Below are positions 34,428 to 44,640 of a DNA stretch of 64,000 bases, in pieces. Every line of letters begins with the position of its first letter. Position 1 is the stretch's first letter. The DNA is from Uliginosibacterium sp. 31-16. GTDB lineage: Bacteria > Pseudomonadota > Gammaproteobacteria > Burkholderiales > Rhodocyclaceae. Below the pieces are notes generated by a model. It ran no database searches. It was not told the DNA's origin and was given only the letters and a program-made list of their open reading frames with translations. The DNA is taken from the NCBI RefSeq assembly GCF_030730865.1, contig NZ_JAVALZ010000001.1:806001-870000 (forward strand). The letters are read 5' to 3'. The position numbers were made by a program, and so were the translations under genes.

Positions 34428-34760
34428 TGCGGAATCCCTGAATACCGGCGCGCGACAAATGCCGCAGCGCAAAAGCCCGTAATTCTAACGCAGTGCAAAA
34501 ATCGCCGATAGCTCAATGGCTTGGGCAGAAACCGTGAGCTATTTGGCACCGATAACAAAAAGTTGTGTTCCCGGTGCCAAAACCCTTCCGTTACCGGAAA
34601 CATTGGATTAGGATTTTCCCTGACAGGATAAGCAGAACTTTTCCGCTCATAAGCTCCTGTTTGAAAGCCGGCCAATGCCCCGCTTTTCCAAAATACGTAT
34701 CCACGTTCAGCCGGCAAGTCCATGCGGCAAGTCCAATGAAGAAGCAAGAAGGAGATAGGG
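34428..34760. promoter_or_regulatory. 333-bp divergent spacer with a perfect 10-bp inverted repeat
   Basis: No gene is seen here. TTTGGCACCG at 34542-34551 and CGGTGCCAAA at 34572-34581 are exact reverse complements, 20 nt apart. That places the half-sites three helical turns apart, centre to centre, so a protein dimer could bind them from one side. A second small dyad, TTCCG..CGGAA, lies at 34586-34599. The region is more AT-rich than its surroundings and must contain the promoters of the ABC-F gene and of the poly-Ser lipoprotein gene. A GAAGGAGA ribosome binding site lies at 34748-34755. Confidence 0.5.
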
Positions 34761-35822
<1,062 letters not shown>

Positions 35823-35876
35823 TTTAGTGCGCATTCCGGAGGAATCCTCTGTGGAGCCCTCCGGCCCGTCCAAATC

Positions 35877-35908
35877 AAAAGGCCTTGTTTCCAGACAAGG
35901 CCTTTTTT
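35877..35908 (+). terminator. Rho-independent terminator of the poly-Ser lipoprotein gene
   Basis: Perfect 12-bp stem AAAAGGCCTTGT / ACAAGGCCTTTT with a 6-nt loop and a T-tract, 54 nt after the stop codon. With the A-run on its 5' side it could act in both directions, also for ubiX. Confidence 0.9.
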
Positions 35909-35963
35909 GCTGCCTCCCTGGATGTCATCCCCACATTACATCCAAGGGGCGGCGTTTTACCTC

Positions 35964-36018
35964 GCCATGCCTGTAAGGCATGGCAATCTGAAGAAGCCCA
36001 CCCGATGCGCCTCTGCAG
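35964..36018. repeat. Small palindrome and single dyad-repeat unit (locus 6)
   Basis: GCCATGCC / GGCATGGC (35964-35984) is a perfect 8-bp hairpin. Next to it, CTGAAGA-17-TCTGCAG at 35988-36018 is a full match to the dyad-repeat consensus; its loop fits better in reverse orientation. It lies just before the ubiX stop codon between convergent genes. Confidence 0.65.
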
Positions 36019-36024
36019 ACAGGT

Positions 36025-36630
36025 TTATTTACTTTCGCCCCAGCGCTGTATGAGCTGATGGGCGACACCGATCTGGTCAAGAATCCGCGCAACAACGAAA
36101 TCCACCAGATCCTGCACGCTCTGCGGGTGGTGGTAGAAGCCGGGGTTGGGCGGCAGGATGACCACGCCCATGCGCGAGAGGCGCAGCATGTTTTCCAGAT
36201 GCAGGGTGGAGAACGGTGCTTCGCGCGGCACGATCACCAGCTTGCGGCCTTCCTTGATGCACACATCGGCGGCGCGCTCGATCAGGTTGCTGGACAAGCC
36301 GGCCGCCACCGCGGCCAGGGTGCCCATGGTGCATGGGCAGATCACCATCGCGTCCGGCGGGTTGGTGCCGCTGGCAATCGGCGCAAACCATTCCTCGCGG
36401 CCGTAGACCACCAGCTGATCGGCGCTGGCGCCAAAACGCGCACCCAGCATCGCCGCGGTTTCGGCGGTGTTGCTGCTCAGCACCAGATCCATTTCCTGCC
36501 GGGCGACGATCTGTGCAGCCTGGGTGTAGACAAGCTGCACGCGGCATCCGGCGGCCAGCAGGCTTTCGATCAGGCGCAGGCCGTAGGGCATGCCGGACGC
36601 GCCAGTGAGGGCAAGGGCGATGGTTTTCAT
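36025..36630 (-). CDS. ubiX: Flavin prenyltransferase UbiX
   Basis: Makes prenylated FMN for UbiD-type decarboxylases in ubiquinone synthesis. 201 aa. N-terminal FMN-binding LALTGASGMPYGLRLIE, the conserved CPCTMGTLAAVAAGLSSNL loop and REAPFSTLHLENML, all typical of the UbiX/Pad1 family. It is the last gene of a minus-strand row aldose epimerase, S4 protein, ubiX. No ubiD is adjacent. Confidence 0.95.
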   Translation of the reverse strand: MKTIALALTGASGMPYGLRLIESLLAAGCRVQLVYTQAAQIVARQEMDLVLSSNTAETAAMLGARFGASADQLVVYGREEWFAPIASGTNPPDAMVICPCTMGTLAAVAAGLSSNLIERAADVCIKEGRKLVIVPREAPFSTLHLENMLRLSRMGVVILPPNPGFYHHPQSVQDLVDFVVARILDQIGVAHQLIQRWGESK

Positions 36631-36645
36631 GGCATGCCCATCGCT

Positions 36646-36867
36646 TTACGGTGCCGCGCTGACGCGGATTTCTTCGTCCTGCACGCGAACCACATCGCCC
36701 GCGCGGATCTTGCGCGTCTTGCGCAGTTCGATTTCGCCATTCACCTCGACCTCGCCTGCCGCCACCATCATCTTGGCAATGCCGCCGGACGGCGCAATGG
36801 TGAGCAGCTTGAGCAGGCTGTCCAGGGTGATGAATTCGCGGGTGAGTTCAAAGTCGTGCAGGTTCAT
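36646..36867 (-). CDS. Small S4-domain RNA-binding protein (YbcJ-like)
   Basis: 73 aa that consist of one S4 RNA-binding fold: FITLDSLLKLLTIAPSGGIA, VAAGEVEVNGEIELRKTRKI and RAGDVVRVQDEEIRV. The family is small and conserved, probably linked to ribosome or RNA metabolism. The ATG at 36867 overlaps the aldose epimerase stop codon (ATGA). Confidence 0.88.
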   Translation of the reverse strand: MNLHDFELTREFITLDSLLKLLTIAPSGGIAKMMVAAGEVEVNGEIELRKTRKIRAGDVVRVQDEEIRVSAAP

Positions 36868-37757
36868 GGTGTGATTCTGGACAGGGTTTGACGGACTTCC
36901 AGCGCCATGCTCTGCCCTTGTTCGAGCAAACGCAAGCCGGGCATGCCGGGGCGGGCGTGGGCACCGGTGATGTGGGTCACTGGTTCGTAGCAGAACCATT
37001 GCCCGTGAGCCGGGCGGTACAGGATGGCCGTATCCAGCCCCTGCGGTTCGGTGGTCTGCCAGTCCAGGCGCAGATCGATATCCGGCCGCTCCATGCGCAT
37101 GTGGCCATCACAGCCGTGGAAATTATGGTCGATTTCGCCGTCGCCGATGTCGCGCAGCACGTTGAAATCCCATTCCGGCGGCAGCGGCGCACTGTCCGGC
37201 ACGGGCACGCCCTTCTCGCCCGGCCAGTGCCCCTGGGCACCGAAACGCAATTGCAGCCCTGCGGCACGCAGGATGTAGGGGTGAAAGCCCAGCCCGTAGG
37301 GACGGCGCTGCGGTCCCAGGTGCGTCAGTTCGAGGCGCATGTGCATCACCTCGTCTTCCAGCCGGTAATGCTGGCGCGCCGAGAAGTGGAACGGGTAGCC
37401 ACACGGCTCGTGCGCCTCGACCACCATTTCGACATGCGTCGCACTGTGGGCGGCGACTTCCCAGGCGTGCATCCAGCCGGTGCCGTGCATGGGCACGGGC
37501 GAGTCGACACGGTTGCTGACCATCGGATAGAACTCGCCATCAACATGGATGCCCCCGCCGAACAGCCGGTTGGACCAGGGCAGCAAGGGAAAATTGGCCA
37601 CCGTCCGGCGCTCCGGATTGGGTGCATAAGGCCGCCAGATCGGGCACCAGCGCTCGTCACGGCGCACTTCCCAGAACGCCGCACTGCCGCCCAGGGTGGG
37701 CAACAGGCCAAGACGCTGATGGGCATTTTCAAGGGTAATCAGGGGATCGGCAGGCAT
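36864..37757 (-). CDS. Aldose 1-epimerase family protein
   Basis: 297 aa with a galactose mutarotase-like beta-sandwich: NFPLLPWSNRLFGG, PMHGTGWMHAWEV with the conserved His, LGFHPYILRAAG with the second His, and a C-terminal acidic YEPVTHITGAH. Interconverts sugar anomers; the exact sugar is unknown. Start chosen at ATG 37757; the upstream in-frame extension runs through a repeat array. Confidence 0.88.
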   Translation of the reverse strand: MPADPLITLENAHQRLGLLPTLGGSAAFWEVRRDERWCPIWRPYAPNPERRTVANFPLLPWSNRLFGGGIHVDGEFYPMVSNRVDSPVPMHGTGWMHAWEVAAHSATHVEMVVEAHEPCGYPFHFSARQHYRLEDEVMHMRLELTHLGPQRRPYGLGFHPYILRAAGLQLRFGAQGHWPGEKGVPVPDSAPLPPEWDFNVLRDIGDGEIDHNFHGCDGHMRMERPDIDLRLDWQTTEPQGLDTAILYRPAHGQWFCYEPVTHITGAHARPGMPGLRLLEQGQSMALEVRQTLSRITP

Positions 37758-37847
37758 GAGGCAGAATTCAGCAACAAGTTGTCTGACATTTTCGCTGAAA
37801 AGCCGGCAACAGGGAACTGCTGCAGGGCAGCGCCGCACGCAGGGTGG

Positions 37848-37958
37848 CTGGAGAGCCGCTTGTGGCAAGGCTCTTCGCAATGCCTTCCGGAAAACCCTCG
37901 CCGATCAAGCCTCTTCAGCACCACCACCCGAAGAAGCCCGCCAGGGGCAGCTAGCTTT
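37848..37958. repeat. Three-unit dyad-repeat array (locus 7)
   Basis: Left arms at 37848 (CTGGAGA), 37888 (CGGAAAA) and 37928 (CCGAAGA), exactly 40 bp apart. Right arms TCTTCGC at 37872 and TCTTCAG at 37912; the third right arm is lost. It fills the 222-bp spacer between the aldose epimerase and hydrolase genes (both minus strand). Confidence 0.7.
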
Positions 37959-37979
37959 TCAGGCAGCCCTTTCCATGCT

Positions 37980-38783
37980 CTAAAACCCTTGCTGTTTCAG
38001 CCAGTCGGCAATCCGCTGGGCGGCAGGCTGCCAGTCCGGCTCCAGCATCAGGGCGTGGCCGGCGTTCGGGATGATCTCCACCGGCAGATGCAGGGCCTTG
38101 CCCGTCTGCTCCACCTGCTGCGGCGGAATCAGTGCATCGTGCTCGGCGCCCAGCAGAAGCATGGGCGGGCGGCGCATGCGCGCCGGGCGCGGCAGGTCAA
38201 AGCCGCTCATGTCCCAGATGGCGCGCATCGATTCGGCCTGCATGTGCATGAAGCATTCGTGCAGCAGCGCACGGCTGACCGGCTGGTGAAACAGCGCCTC
38301 GCGCACCGAATCGAGCTGCGGCTCGCCACCGCCGATGATGCGGTTCAGATCGAAGAGCACGTTCGGCCGGCCGAACATCAGGCTCAGCGTCGAGCCCAGC
38401 AGGCCTTGCGGCGGCACCGAACACAGCAGCACTGCGCCGGGCAGTTCGGCATCTTCCAGATATTTCTGCAGCACCACGCCGCCCATGGAATGCGCGATCA
38501 CCACCGGAGCACGCGGCATGGCTGCAACCACCTCGGCAAGATCATTCACATAATCCTGCAGGCTCAGGCTGTTGAGAACATCGCCGCCACGGCTCCCGCC
38601 GTGCCCCGAAAAGGAGAACGCGCTGGCCTGCCAGCCCTGTTCGGCGAAATACGGCAGGTAGTGCTTGTCCCACAGCCAGGCACCGGCGTAAGCCCCATGC
38701 ACAAAGAGCAGCGGCGTCGGCCGAGCCTTGCCGGCGGGCTCGCGGTGGATGATTTCAAGGGTGGTATTGGCGGCAAATTTCAT
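37980..38783 (-). CDS. Alpha/beta hydrolase
   Basis: About 267 aa. Oxyanion and nucleophile region: PLLFVHGAYAGAWLW, then AHSMGGVVLQ with the catalytic Ser, the acid in LLGAEHDALIPP and the final His in NAGHALMLEPDW. It could be a lysophospholipase or esterase; the substrate is unknown. ATG 38783 is taken as start, but a GTG at 38795 that overlaps the PBP1C-like stop codon (GTGA) is possible. Coupled to the PBP1C-like gene. Confidence 0.85.
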   Translation of the reverse strand: MKFAANTTLEIIHREPAGKARPTPLLFVHGAYAGAWLWDKHYLPYFAEQGWQASAFSFSGHGGSRGGDVLNSLSLQDYVNDLAEVVAAMPRAPVVIAHSMGGVVLQKYLEDAELPGAVLLCSVPPQGLLGSTLSLMFGRPNVLFDLNRIIGGGEPQLDSVREALFHQPVSRALLHECFMHMQAESMRAIWDMSGFDLPRPARMRRPPMLLLGAEHDALIPPQQVEQTGKALHLPVEIIPNAGHALMLEPDWQPAAQRIADWLKQQGF

Positions 38784-38791
38784 GGGCGGAC

Positions 38792-40762
38792 TCACGGTTG
38801 TGCTTCCGCAGCATGCACGTCGAATTCCACACTGTCGAGCGTCTGATCGGTCGGGTCGCTGATGCTCAGGCGATGCCGCCCCGGCTGCGGCAGCCAGACC
38901 TGCCGGCTGCCCTCGCCCAGCGGCTTGCCATCGAGCTGCCAGCGCAGAGCCACGCTGGTCTCGGCCGACAGGGACCAGCGATCCCGTGCCGCCGGTTCGC
39001 CAGCGACGATGTAGTTTTCGTCACGTACCGGGAAACTGATCCGCGCCCGCCGCCCTTCGGGCAGCACCGTCACCAGATCCAGTTCGGTGCCGCGCAGGAA
39101 CCATTCGCGCCGGGGCGCCTCGCCCGGAGGTTCGAAGCGGACCAGGCTGCTGAGCACACCTTCCGGTGCCAGCGGCGCTTTCGACTCCGGAGCCAGCGCC
39201 GCCAGCGCACTGCGCCAGGCAACTTGCGGCACCAGCGCATGGGTCACCAGCGCCAGCGTGAAGCGCTCGGAATTGCCCACCACCACTGCGCTGCCATCCT
39301 CGGCAGCAAAACTTGTCCAGCTCGCCGCCCAGCCGCCCGGGCCTTGGCTGGCATGCAGATCCTGCATGACAAAAGCCGTCTCCGCGCGCCACACCCGGCG
39401 AGGGGCGACGACCGGCTCGGCCATCAGCAGGCGGGCGGGCTGATAGCTGCCGCCCGTGGCAAATGCCCGCCAGGCAGCGGCCAGACGCGGCAGATCGGGA
39501 TCTGGCGGAATATCCGCCTGCCCCGCCAGACCGGCCGACTCGAAACCCAGTGCGCGCACCCGCTCCAGCCAGACATCCCGGTTGCCAGCATGTTGCAGGT
39601 ACAGCAAGGCGCCGATCTGGTGCCCCTGCAGTGCCGGGCGCAGACTCAGCCAGGCCGGGGTGGCGGCCCGCGCATCGCGCGGATCGAAGATGGCCCAGCC
39701 CAGCGGCAGCGGACTGGCGGCGGTGAACTGGCGCGATTCGATGGCCTGTGCGGCCAGCGCCGGCCAGTGCCAGTCCGGCAGATGACGGCGCAGGCTCACC
39801 CCGTCAGGCGCCTGGGGCGATACACCACCCACCCAGGCCAGCACGTCGCCACTGGCGTTATCCAGCAGCACAGCGGCGGCCTGTGGATCGTCCTGCAGCT
39901 TCAGCGCTTCCAGCAGGCGCCGCTGCAGATTGGCGTCCAGCACGGTTTGCAGACGCTGGCCGGGCTGCTGCAGACGCGCGCGCGCCAGTTGCAAGGCCAG
40001 CGTCCAGCGCGGCGCGGCGCGTGGGGCATCCAGCCGGGCGTTGGCCAGCTGGGTGATCTCGCCGCACAGGCGGGTCTGCCCGAGCGTGGCCGCCAGCTTG
40101 CAGGCGCGCTGCGCCACCCGCGCCGGGCGGGCATTCGGCCCGCGCAGCAGCGCTGCCAGCAGGCTCGCCTCGCGCGGCTTCAGCTGGCTGGCGGGAAGAC
40201 CGAACAGCAGTTCGCTGGCGGCCCCCACGCCCTGCAGATCGCCGCGAAAAGGCGCCAGGTTGAGATAGGCCTCCAGAATCTGCGGCTTGCTCCAGTGCGC
40301 CTCCAGCTCGATCGCGGCGCGGCTCTGATCCCACTTCTGCGTATAGCTGCGCCGCTCGCCACGCTTGGGCGGCATGCGCAGGGCCGGGTCGAGCAGGCCG
40401 GCAAGCTGCATGGTCAGGGTCGACGCACCGCGCTTGCCCTCGCCCCACAGGTTCTGCCAGGCCGCGCCGGCAAAGGCCAGCCAGTCGACGCCGTTATGCT
40501 GAAAGAAGCGCCGGTCCTCGGCGCGCAGCAACGCATCGCGCATCGCGGGCGACAATTGCGCCAGCGGCACCCAGTCGAGGCGTCGCACATCCGGGGTCAA
40601 ACGCACGTCGGCCAGCGGCTGGCCGTTGCGGTCCAGCAGGACGGCGTCCGAACTGAAGTGCGTGGCACGTACCTGCTCGAAGCTGGGCAGCACGAAACCT
40701 TCAGCCAGAGTGGCCAGCGGGCACAGCAGAAAAACGAGGAGGGAGGCGCGGATCAGCTTCAT
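38792..40762 (-). CDS. pbpC: PBP1C-like peptidoglycan glycosyltransferase with degenerate transpeptidase domain
   Basis: 656 aa, exported, membrane-anchored or secreted (MKLIRASLLVFLLCPLATLA). The GT51 domain is intact: catalytic Glu in RAEDRRFFQHNGVDW, GASTLTMQLAGLL and PQILEAYLNLAPF. The penicillin-binding region (about 290-520) aligns by context, but the expected active-site motifs are not there. Where PBP1C has STLK I read LPDWHWPALAAQA, and no KTG triad is seen near SWTSFAAEDGSAVVVG. The C-terminal BiPBP_C-like domain (about 560-655) is present. Thus it is probably glycosyltransferase-only. The usual alpha-2-macroglobulin partner gene is absent. Confidence 0.82.
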   Translation of the reverse strand: MKLIRASLLVFLLCPLATLAEGFVLPSFEQVRATHFSSDAVLLDRNGQPLADVRLTPDVRRLDWVPLAQLSPAMRDALLRAEDRRFFQHNGVDWLAFAGAAWQNLWGEGKRGASTLTMQLAGLLDPALRMPPKRGERRSYTQKWDQSRAAIELEAHWSKPQILEAYLNLAPFRGDLQGVGAASELLFGLPASQLKPREASLLAALLRGPNARPARVAQRACKLAATLGQTRLCGEITQLANARLDAPRAAPRWTLALQLARARLQQPGQRLQTVLDANLQRRLLEALKLQDDPQAAAVLLDNASGDVLAWVGGVSPQAPDGVSLRRHLPDWHWPALAAQAIESRQFTAASPLPLGWAIFDPRDARAATPAWLSLRPALQGHQIGALLYLQHAGNRDVWLERVRALGFESAGLAGQADIPPDPDLPRLAAAWRAFATGGSYQPARLLMAEPVVAPRRVWRAETAFVMQDLHASQGPGGWAASWTSFAAEDGSAVVVGNSERFTLALVTHALVPQVAWRSALAALAPESKAPLAPEGVLSSLVRFEPPGEAPRREWFLRGTELDLVTVLPEGRRARISFPVRDENYIVAGEPAARDRWSLSAETSVALRWQLDGKPLGEGSRQVWLPQPGRHRLSISDPTDQTLDSVEFDVHAAEAQP

Positions 40763-40849
40763 GGGCAGAACGAAAAACGAGGCGCTATTGTGCGCCAGAC
40801 ACAGCCTGGGCGGTGAGCCGCCCGCCGCCTGCCTTGCGGCCGGGGCTAT

Positions 40850-40920
40850 CTGGCGAAGCGCAGGTGACGGCACGGTACCGGCAGACGGGCTGGAGAAGCA
40901 GGCGCGGAGCGGGTCTGCAG
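40850..40920. repeat. Dyad-repeat units before the CCA-transferase 3' end (locus 8)
   Basis: CTGGAGA-17-TCTGCAG at 40890-40920 is a full consensus match. CTGGCGA at 40850 is a degenerate left arm exactly 40 bp upstream, and GCGGTGA at 40810 may be a third. The loop fits reverse orientation. It lies in the spacer between the PBP1C-like and cca genes. Confidence 0.6.
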
Positions 40921-40927
40921 GCAGGCC

Positions 40928-42172
40928 CTAATCCAGCGGGCGCAGGGTTTCGAGCACCGCGCCCACGGCGGCCACCCGTGCTTCGTGCAGGCGTTGCGGG
41001 ATCTGGCGCTTGTCGCTCAACGCAGCGGCTATCGACCCCGCATCCACACTCAGGAAGGCCGCCAGCAGCGCGCGCCACAGCGGCGTGGCGCGGTCTTCAC
41101 GCTCGGCGTAACCGGGGCGACCATGGAAATCACAGGCCGCCGCAGCGAGCAGCCCCTCAAACCGCTCCGGCCGGCGCAGCGCATCGCAGCGCTCGAAAAT
41201 TTTCGTGATGGTGTCGGCCCGCATCTCACCGATCTTGTGGATGTTGCCGTGCTCGCGCGCAGTCAGCAGCGCCAGTTCGCGGCACTCCACCGGCACCTTG
41301 AGGCGGGCACACGCAGCTTCGACCAGCGGCCCGCCGAGACCCTCGTGGCCATAGTGGTGCGGCCAGTTCTCGCGCGGCGTTACCCCCTTGCCCAGATCGT
41401 GCAGCAGCGCCGCCCAGCGCACCGGCAGAGGCGCGTTGCGCAAGGCGGCCTGATCAATCACCAGCAACTGGTGGATGCCGGCATCGATTTCCGGATGGTA
41501 TTTCTCGGGCTGCGGCACGCCGAAGAGCGCGTCCAGCTCGGGCAGGATGCGCGCGAGCGCACCACATTCGCGCAGCACTTCGATCATGCGCGAGGGGCGT
41601 GCGTACATCAGGCCGCGCGCCAGCTCCTGCCACACCCGCTCGGGCACCAGATGATCCACCTCGCCCGCCGCAACCATGCCGCGCATCAGCTCCAGCGTCT
41701 CCGGAGCCAGCGTGAAATCGGCAAAACGCGCGGCAAAACGGGCTACCCGCAAGATGCGCACCGGGTCTTCGGCAAAGGCCGGGCTGACGTGGCGGAACAC
41801 GCGATCGGCCAGGTCACGTTGCCCGCCGTAAGGGTCGATCAAGGTGCCGTCTTCGGCCTGGGCAATCGCATTGATGGTCAGATCGCGCCGGACCAGATCC
41901 TCTTCCAGCGTCACGCTGGCATCGGTGTGGAACACGAAGCCCTTGTAACCCGGCGCAGTCTTGCGCTCGGTACGCGCCAGCGCACATTCCTCGTGGGTGT
42001 GCGGGTGCAGGAAAACCGGAAAATCCTTGCCGACCGGTTTGAAGCCGGCGGCGAGCAGATCGTCCGGAGTGGCGCCGACCACGACCCAGTCGCGGTCCTG
42101 CACCGGCAGGCCGAGCAGGCGATCACGCACGGCGCCGCCGACGATCCAGGTTTGCCATTTGGGGTGAGTCAT
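40928..42172 (-). CDS. cca: Multifunctional CCA-adding enzyme / tRNA nucleotidyltransferase with HD domain
   Basis: Adds and repairs the 3'-CCA of tRNA; the HD domain adds phosphatase/phosphodiesterase activity. 414 aa. Class II nucleotidyltransferase motifs: GGAVRDRLLGLPVQDRDWVV with the DxD acids, RRDLTINAIAQ and EDPVRILRVARFAARF. The HD signature is ALLHDLGKG with HYGHEGLGG after it. Complete, normal length, coupled 3 nt downstream of the AsmA-like gene. Confidence 0.95.
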   Translation of the reverse strand: MTHPKWQTWIVGGAVRDRLLGLPVQDRDWVVVGATPDDLLAAGFKPVGKDFPVFLHPHTHEECALARTERKTAPGYKGFVFHTDASVTLEEDLVRRDLTINAIAQAEDGTLIDPYGGQRDLADRVFRHVSPAFAEDPVRILRVARFAARFADFTLAPETLELMRGMVAAGEVDHLVPERVWQELARGLMYARPSRMIEVLRECGALARILPELDALFGVPQPEKYHPEIDAGIHQLLVIDQAALRNAPLPVRWAALLHDLGKGVTPRENWPHHYGHEGLGGPLVEAACARLKVPVECRELALLTAREHGNIHKIGEMRADTITKIFERCDALRRPERFEGLLAAAACDFHGRPGYAEREDRATPLWRALLAAFLSVDAGSIAAALSDKRQIPQRLHEARVAAVGAVLETLRPLD

Positions 42173-42175
42173 GGC

Positions 42176-44329
42176 TTATTTCTTTGCCTGGTTAAGGGGT
42201 TTCAGCGGCGCCGCACCGGGCTCGTAGCGCACGTCGGGACGCAACAGCGGGCCTTTCAGGCGCAAGGGCAAGGGTTTGCTGCGCAGGTCGGCCAGATCCC
42301 GTGCCGCCATTGCGGTAACTCCTGGCAGCAGGCTGGCCTGCAGGCTGAAATCCAGCTCGTCGCGCAGCAGGTCGGCACTGCCCGCCCCACTCAGCGCCAG
42401 CCAGCTGTTGCGGCTCTGAATGGTGTCAGCTTGCAGCTTGCCGCCCGCCAGCAGGAAACGGCTGCTGGCCACCCCGATTTCGGTGGTTTCAGCATCAACC
42501 GGGCTGCGCGCGGACTGCTTGCCTGCTGCAATGGCCGGGCGGAATTCACGCAGGCTGCGCACCAGATCCACGCCACGGATTGCGCTGTTGGTCAGCGTCC
42601 AGCGCACCGCCCCGTTCAGTTCGGCGAGCGGTTGCTTGTCCGCCCTGAGCAGGGTGGCCAGCTTGTAGGAACCGGAGAGGCGGCCACTCAGCGGAATCGG
42701 CAGGCCGCCTTCAAGCGCAAGCAGTTCAAGCCCCAGATCATTGAAATCGCCCTGCACGCCCAGACGCCCGCTGCCACCCTCGGCGCTCAGCTCGCCGCCG
42801 ATCTGCCCCCCGTACAGACTGGCCGTGAAGCCGCTGGCCGTGAGAACTCCCTTGTCCACACTGAGCGGGCTCTGCAGACTGTTCAGGTTCAGACCCGCCA
42901 CGCGCAGATTTCCCAGCTTGAGCTTGCCGTTCAGACTGAGCTGCTCGAAGCCGGGCAGCTGCAGCGGCGGCAGCCGGGTGCCGGGGCGTGCTTCGGCAAC
43001 GAGACGGTCCAGATCAAGCCGGCTGGCACTGAGCTCGAAGCGCCCGCTCAGCGGCCAGAGCTGTGACAACTGCGCCTGCAGGCGCAGCTTGTCTTCTCCC
43101 AGCGCGCCGTCCAGTGTCATGTCGCTGCCACCACTGGCGCGCCACTGCGCCTGCCCGGTCACGCTGATGCGCGCCGTCGGGGTGTGCAGGCGCGGATGCT
43201 GGAGCGAGGCCTCGGCCTTGATGTCGCGCAGGCGGTAAGCATTGCCCTGCACGTCGGCGCTCAGGTTCGCATTCAGCTTGCCCTGGCTGCCGTGCTCGCT
43301 GCCGGCCTTGTACTGCCAGGCAAAGTCCAGCCCGTCAGTACTGAAGCCTTGCCCGCTTTCCTGCAAGTGCGGCAGTGCAAGCTGAAAATCCGTCTGCGCA
43401 TCCACCGTGCGCAGGGTCAGGCTCGCCGCCAGTTTCTCGCCCTGCAGCCGGAAGGATTGCCAGCCGAAAGCGGGAGCCGCGGCGCTGAAGCTGACCGCCT
43501 GAGCCCCAGCCGCGCCTTGCAGTTTGAAACTTGCCTTGCTGAGATAGCCTTGCGCCGCCTGGCTGCCCCAGCCCAGACGCTCGCTGGTGAAGCGCGCCTC
43601 GGCACCCTGCAGACCATACCCGTTACCGGAAATCCGCACGCTCAGCTCATCCAGCGTGCCGGCACTCAGGCCCTTGAGCAGGGTATAACGCGCCTGCCCC
43701 TTGAATTCCAGATCCCCGGCGCCAGCCTTGTCCAGCCACTGCCCCTGCCAGCTCAATTGACCCGGTACACCCTTGTTCACACTCTGCGCATCGGCATCCA
43801 GATTCTGGATTTCGACCTGCATGCCCGTCCCGGCATCGTCAACCTGCAGCGCCGCGCCGCGCAGACTGATTTCGCTGATGTGCAACTGCCAGGGCGGCGG
43901 CGCGACGCTGGCAGTCGAAGCAGCCAGCAGATTGGCAAGATTCCACTCACCATTGCGCGCGCGAACACAATGCGCCTGCAGCCCGCTCAGGCTGACGCGC
44001 AGGATTTCGTGACGCCGGGCAAGCAGGGCCAGCGGGGCCAGATCCAGACGTACGCTGGCGGCGCTGGCGAACACCTCGCTGCGCCCGGGCTCGGACAGGG
44101 AAGCCTGCCGCAGGACCAGCGCCGGGCGGGGCCAGACCCGCAGCTGCGGTTCCTTGCCCAGCACCAGCGTACGCTGATAGTGATCCTTGAAATGCTGGGT
44201 GAGCGCGCCCGCGGTGCGTTCAGCGTCAAAGCTGACCCACACCAGAAACGCCAGTGCTGCCACCACGGCGACGAGACCACCGAGGAAAAAGCCCAGCACG
44301 CGCAACACCATTGCCAATCGAATTTTCAA
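42176..44329 (-). CDS. AsmA-family outer-membrane biogenesis protein
   Basis: About 717 aa. One N-terminal membrane helix ([20 protein letters not shown]), then a long periplasmic beta-rich region with the AsmA chorein-like start ([20 protein letters not shown]) and the C-terminal AsmA_2 part ([37 protein letters not shown]). AsmA-like proteins bridge the envelope and help move phospholipids. TTG 44329 preceded by CGGAG is my preferred start; ATG 44362 or ATG 44311 are alternatives. Confidence 0.83.
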   Translation of the reverse strand: MKIRLAMVLRVLGFFLGGLVAVVAALAFLVWVSFDAERTAGALTQHFKDHYQRTLVLGKEPQLRVWPRPALVLRQASLSEPGRSEVFASAASVRLDLAPLALLARRHEILRVSLSGLQAHCVRARNGEWNLANLLAASTASVAPPPWQLHISEISLRGAALQVDDAGTGMQVEIQNLDADAQSVNKGVPGQLSWQGQWLDKAGAGDLEFKGQARYTLLKGLSAGTLDELSVRISGNGYGLQGAEARFTSERLGWGSQAAQGYLSKASFKLQGAAGAQAVSFSAAAPAFGWQSFRLQGEKLAASLTLRTVDAQTDFQLALPHLQESGQGFSTDGLDFAWQYKAGSEHGSQGKLNANLSADVQGNAYRLRDIKAEASLQHPRLHTPTARISVTGQAQWRASGGSDMTLDGALGEDKLRLQAQLSQLWPLSGRFELSASRLDLDRLVAEARPGTRLPPLQLPGFEQLSLNGKLKLGNLRVAGLNLNSLQSPLSVDKGVLTASGFTASLYGGQIGGELSAEGGSGRLGVQGDFNDLGLELLALEGGLPIPLSGRLSGSYKLATLLRADKQPLAELNGAVRWTLTNSAIRGVDLVRSLREFRPAIAAGKQSARSPVDAETTEIGVASSRFLLAGGKLQADTIQSRNSWLALSGAGSADLLRDELDFSLQASLLPGVTAMAARDLADLRSKPLPLRLKGPLLRPDVRYEPGAAPLKPLNQAKK

Positions 44330-44435
44330 ACCGGCTACTCCGGATGAAGGATCGGCGATCATACCCCAGCTTGAATTTCAGGCTTCTGACGCAGGTCGGC
44401 TGGCTCCGCCGGGTCCAGATTCGCCCGGCAGCCCC

Positions 44436-44506
44436 TCGCACAGCCGCATCCGGCGGGCCTCTCCGGGCATGCCATCGGCACAGGCCCGCCAGCCGCCGCT
44501 CTGCAG
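44436..44506. repeat. Two dyad-repeat units in the AsmA/mscL divergent spacer (locus 9)
   Basis: TCGCACA-17-TCTCCGG at 44436-44466 and CGGCACA-17-TCTGCAG at 44476-44506, exactly 40 bp apart. A further CCGGAGA at 44518 may begin a third, misphased unit. The first unit is the sister of that at 26807. Apart from this array, the 311-bp spacer 44330-44640 holds no gene that I can support. It is divergent, so the repeat cannot be a terminator here. Confidence 0.7.
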
Positions 44507-44640
44507 CCACCCCCGGTCCGGAGAGTCTGCGGCGATGCATGACAACGGTTGCCCATCGCCCCGCTTTTGCGGGACACTGCCGCTCATCCCGGCAGCCAGT
44601 CGGGCCTCATAAACCGGTTTTTGAAAACAGGGGGTCATTC

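Noticed and set aside
36888-38846. A 652-codon plus-strand frame and a similar 672-codon one at 38798-40816
   Set aside because: Both are antisense to the aldose epimerase, hydrolase and PBP1C-like genes and have the composition of antisense frames.
40985-43066. A 693-codon plus-strand frame and the 387-codon frame at 43184-44347
   Set aside because: Antisense to cca and the AsmA-like gene, both of which show full domain motifs.
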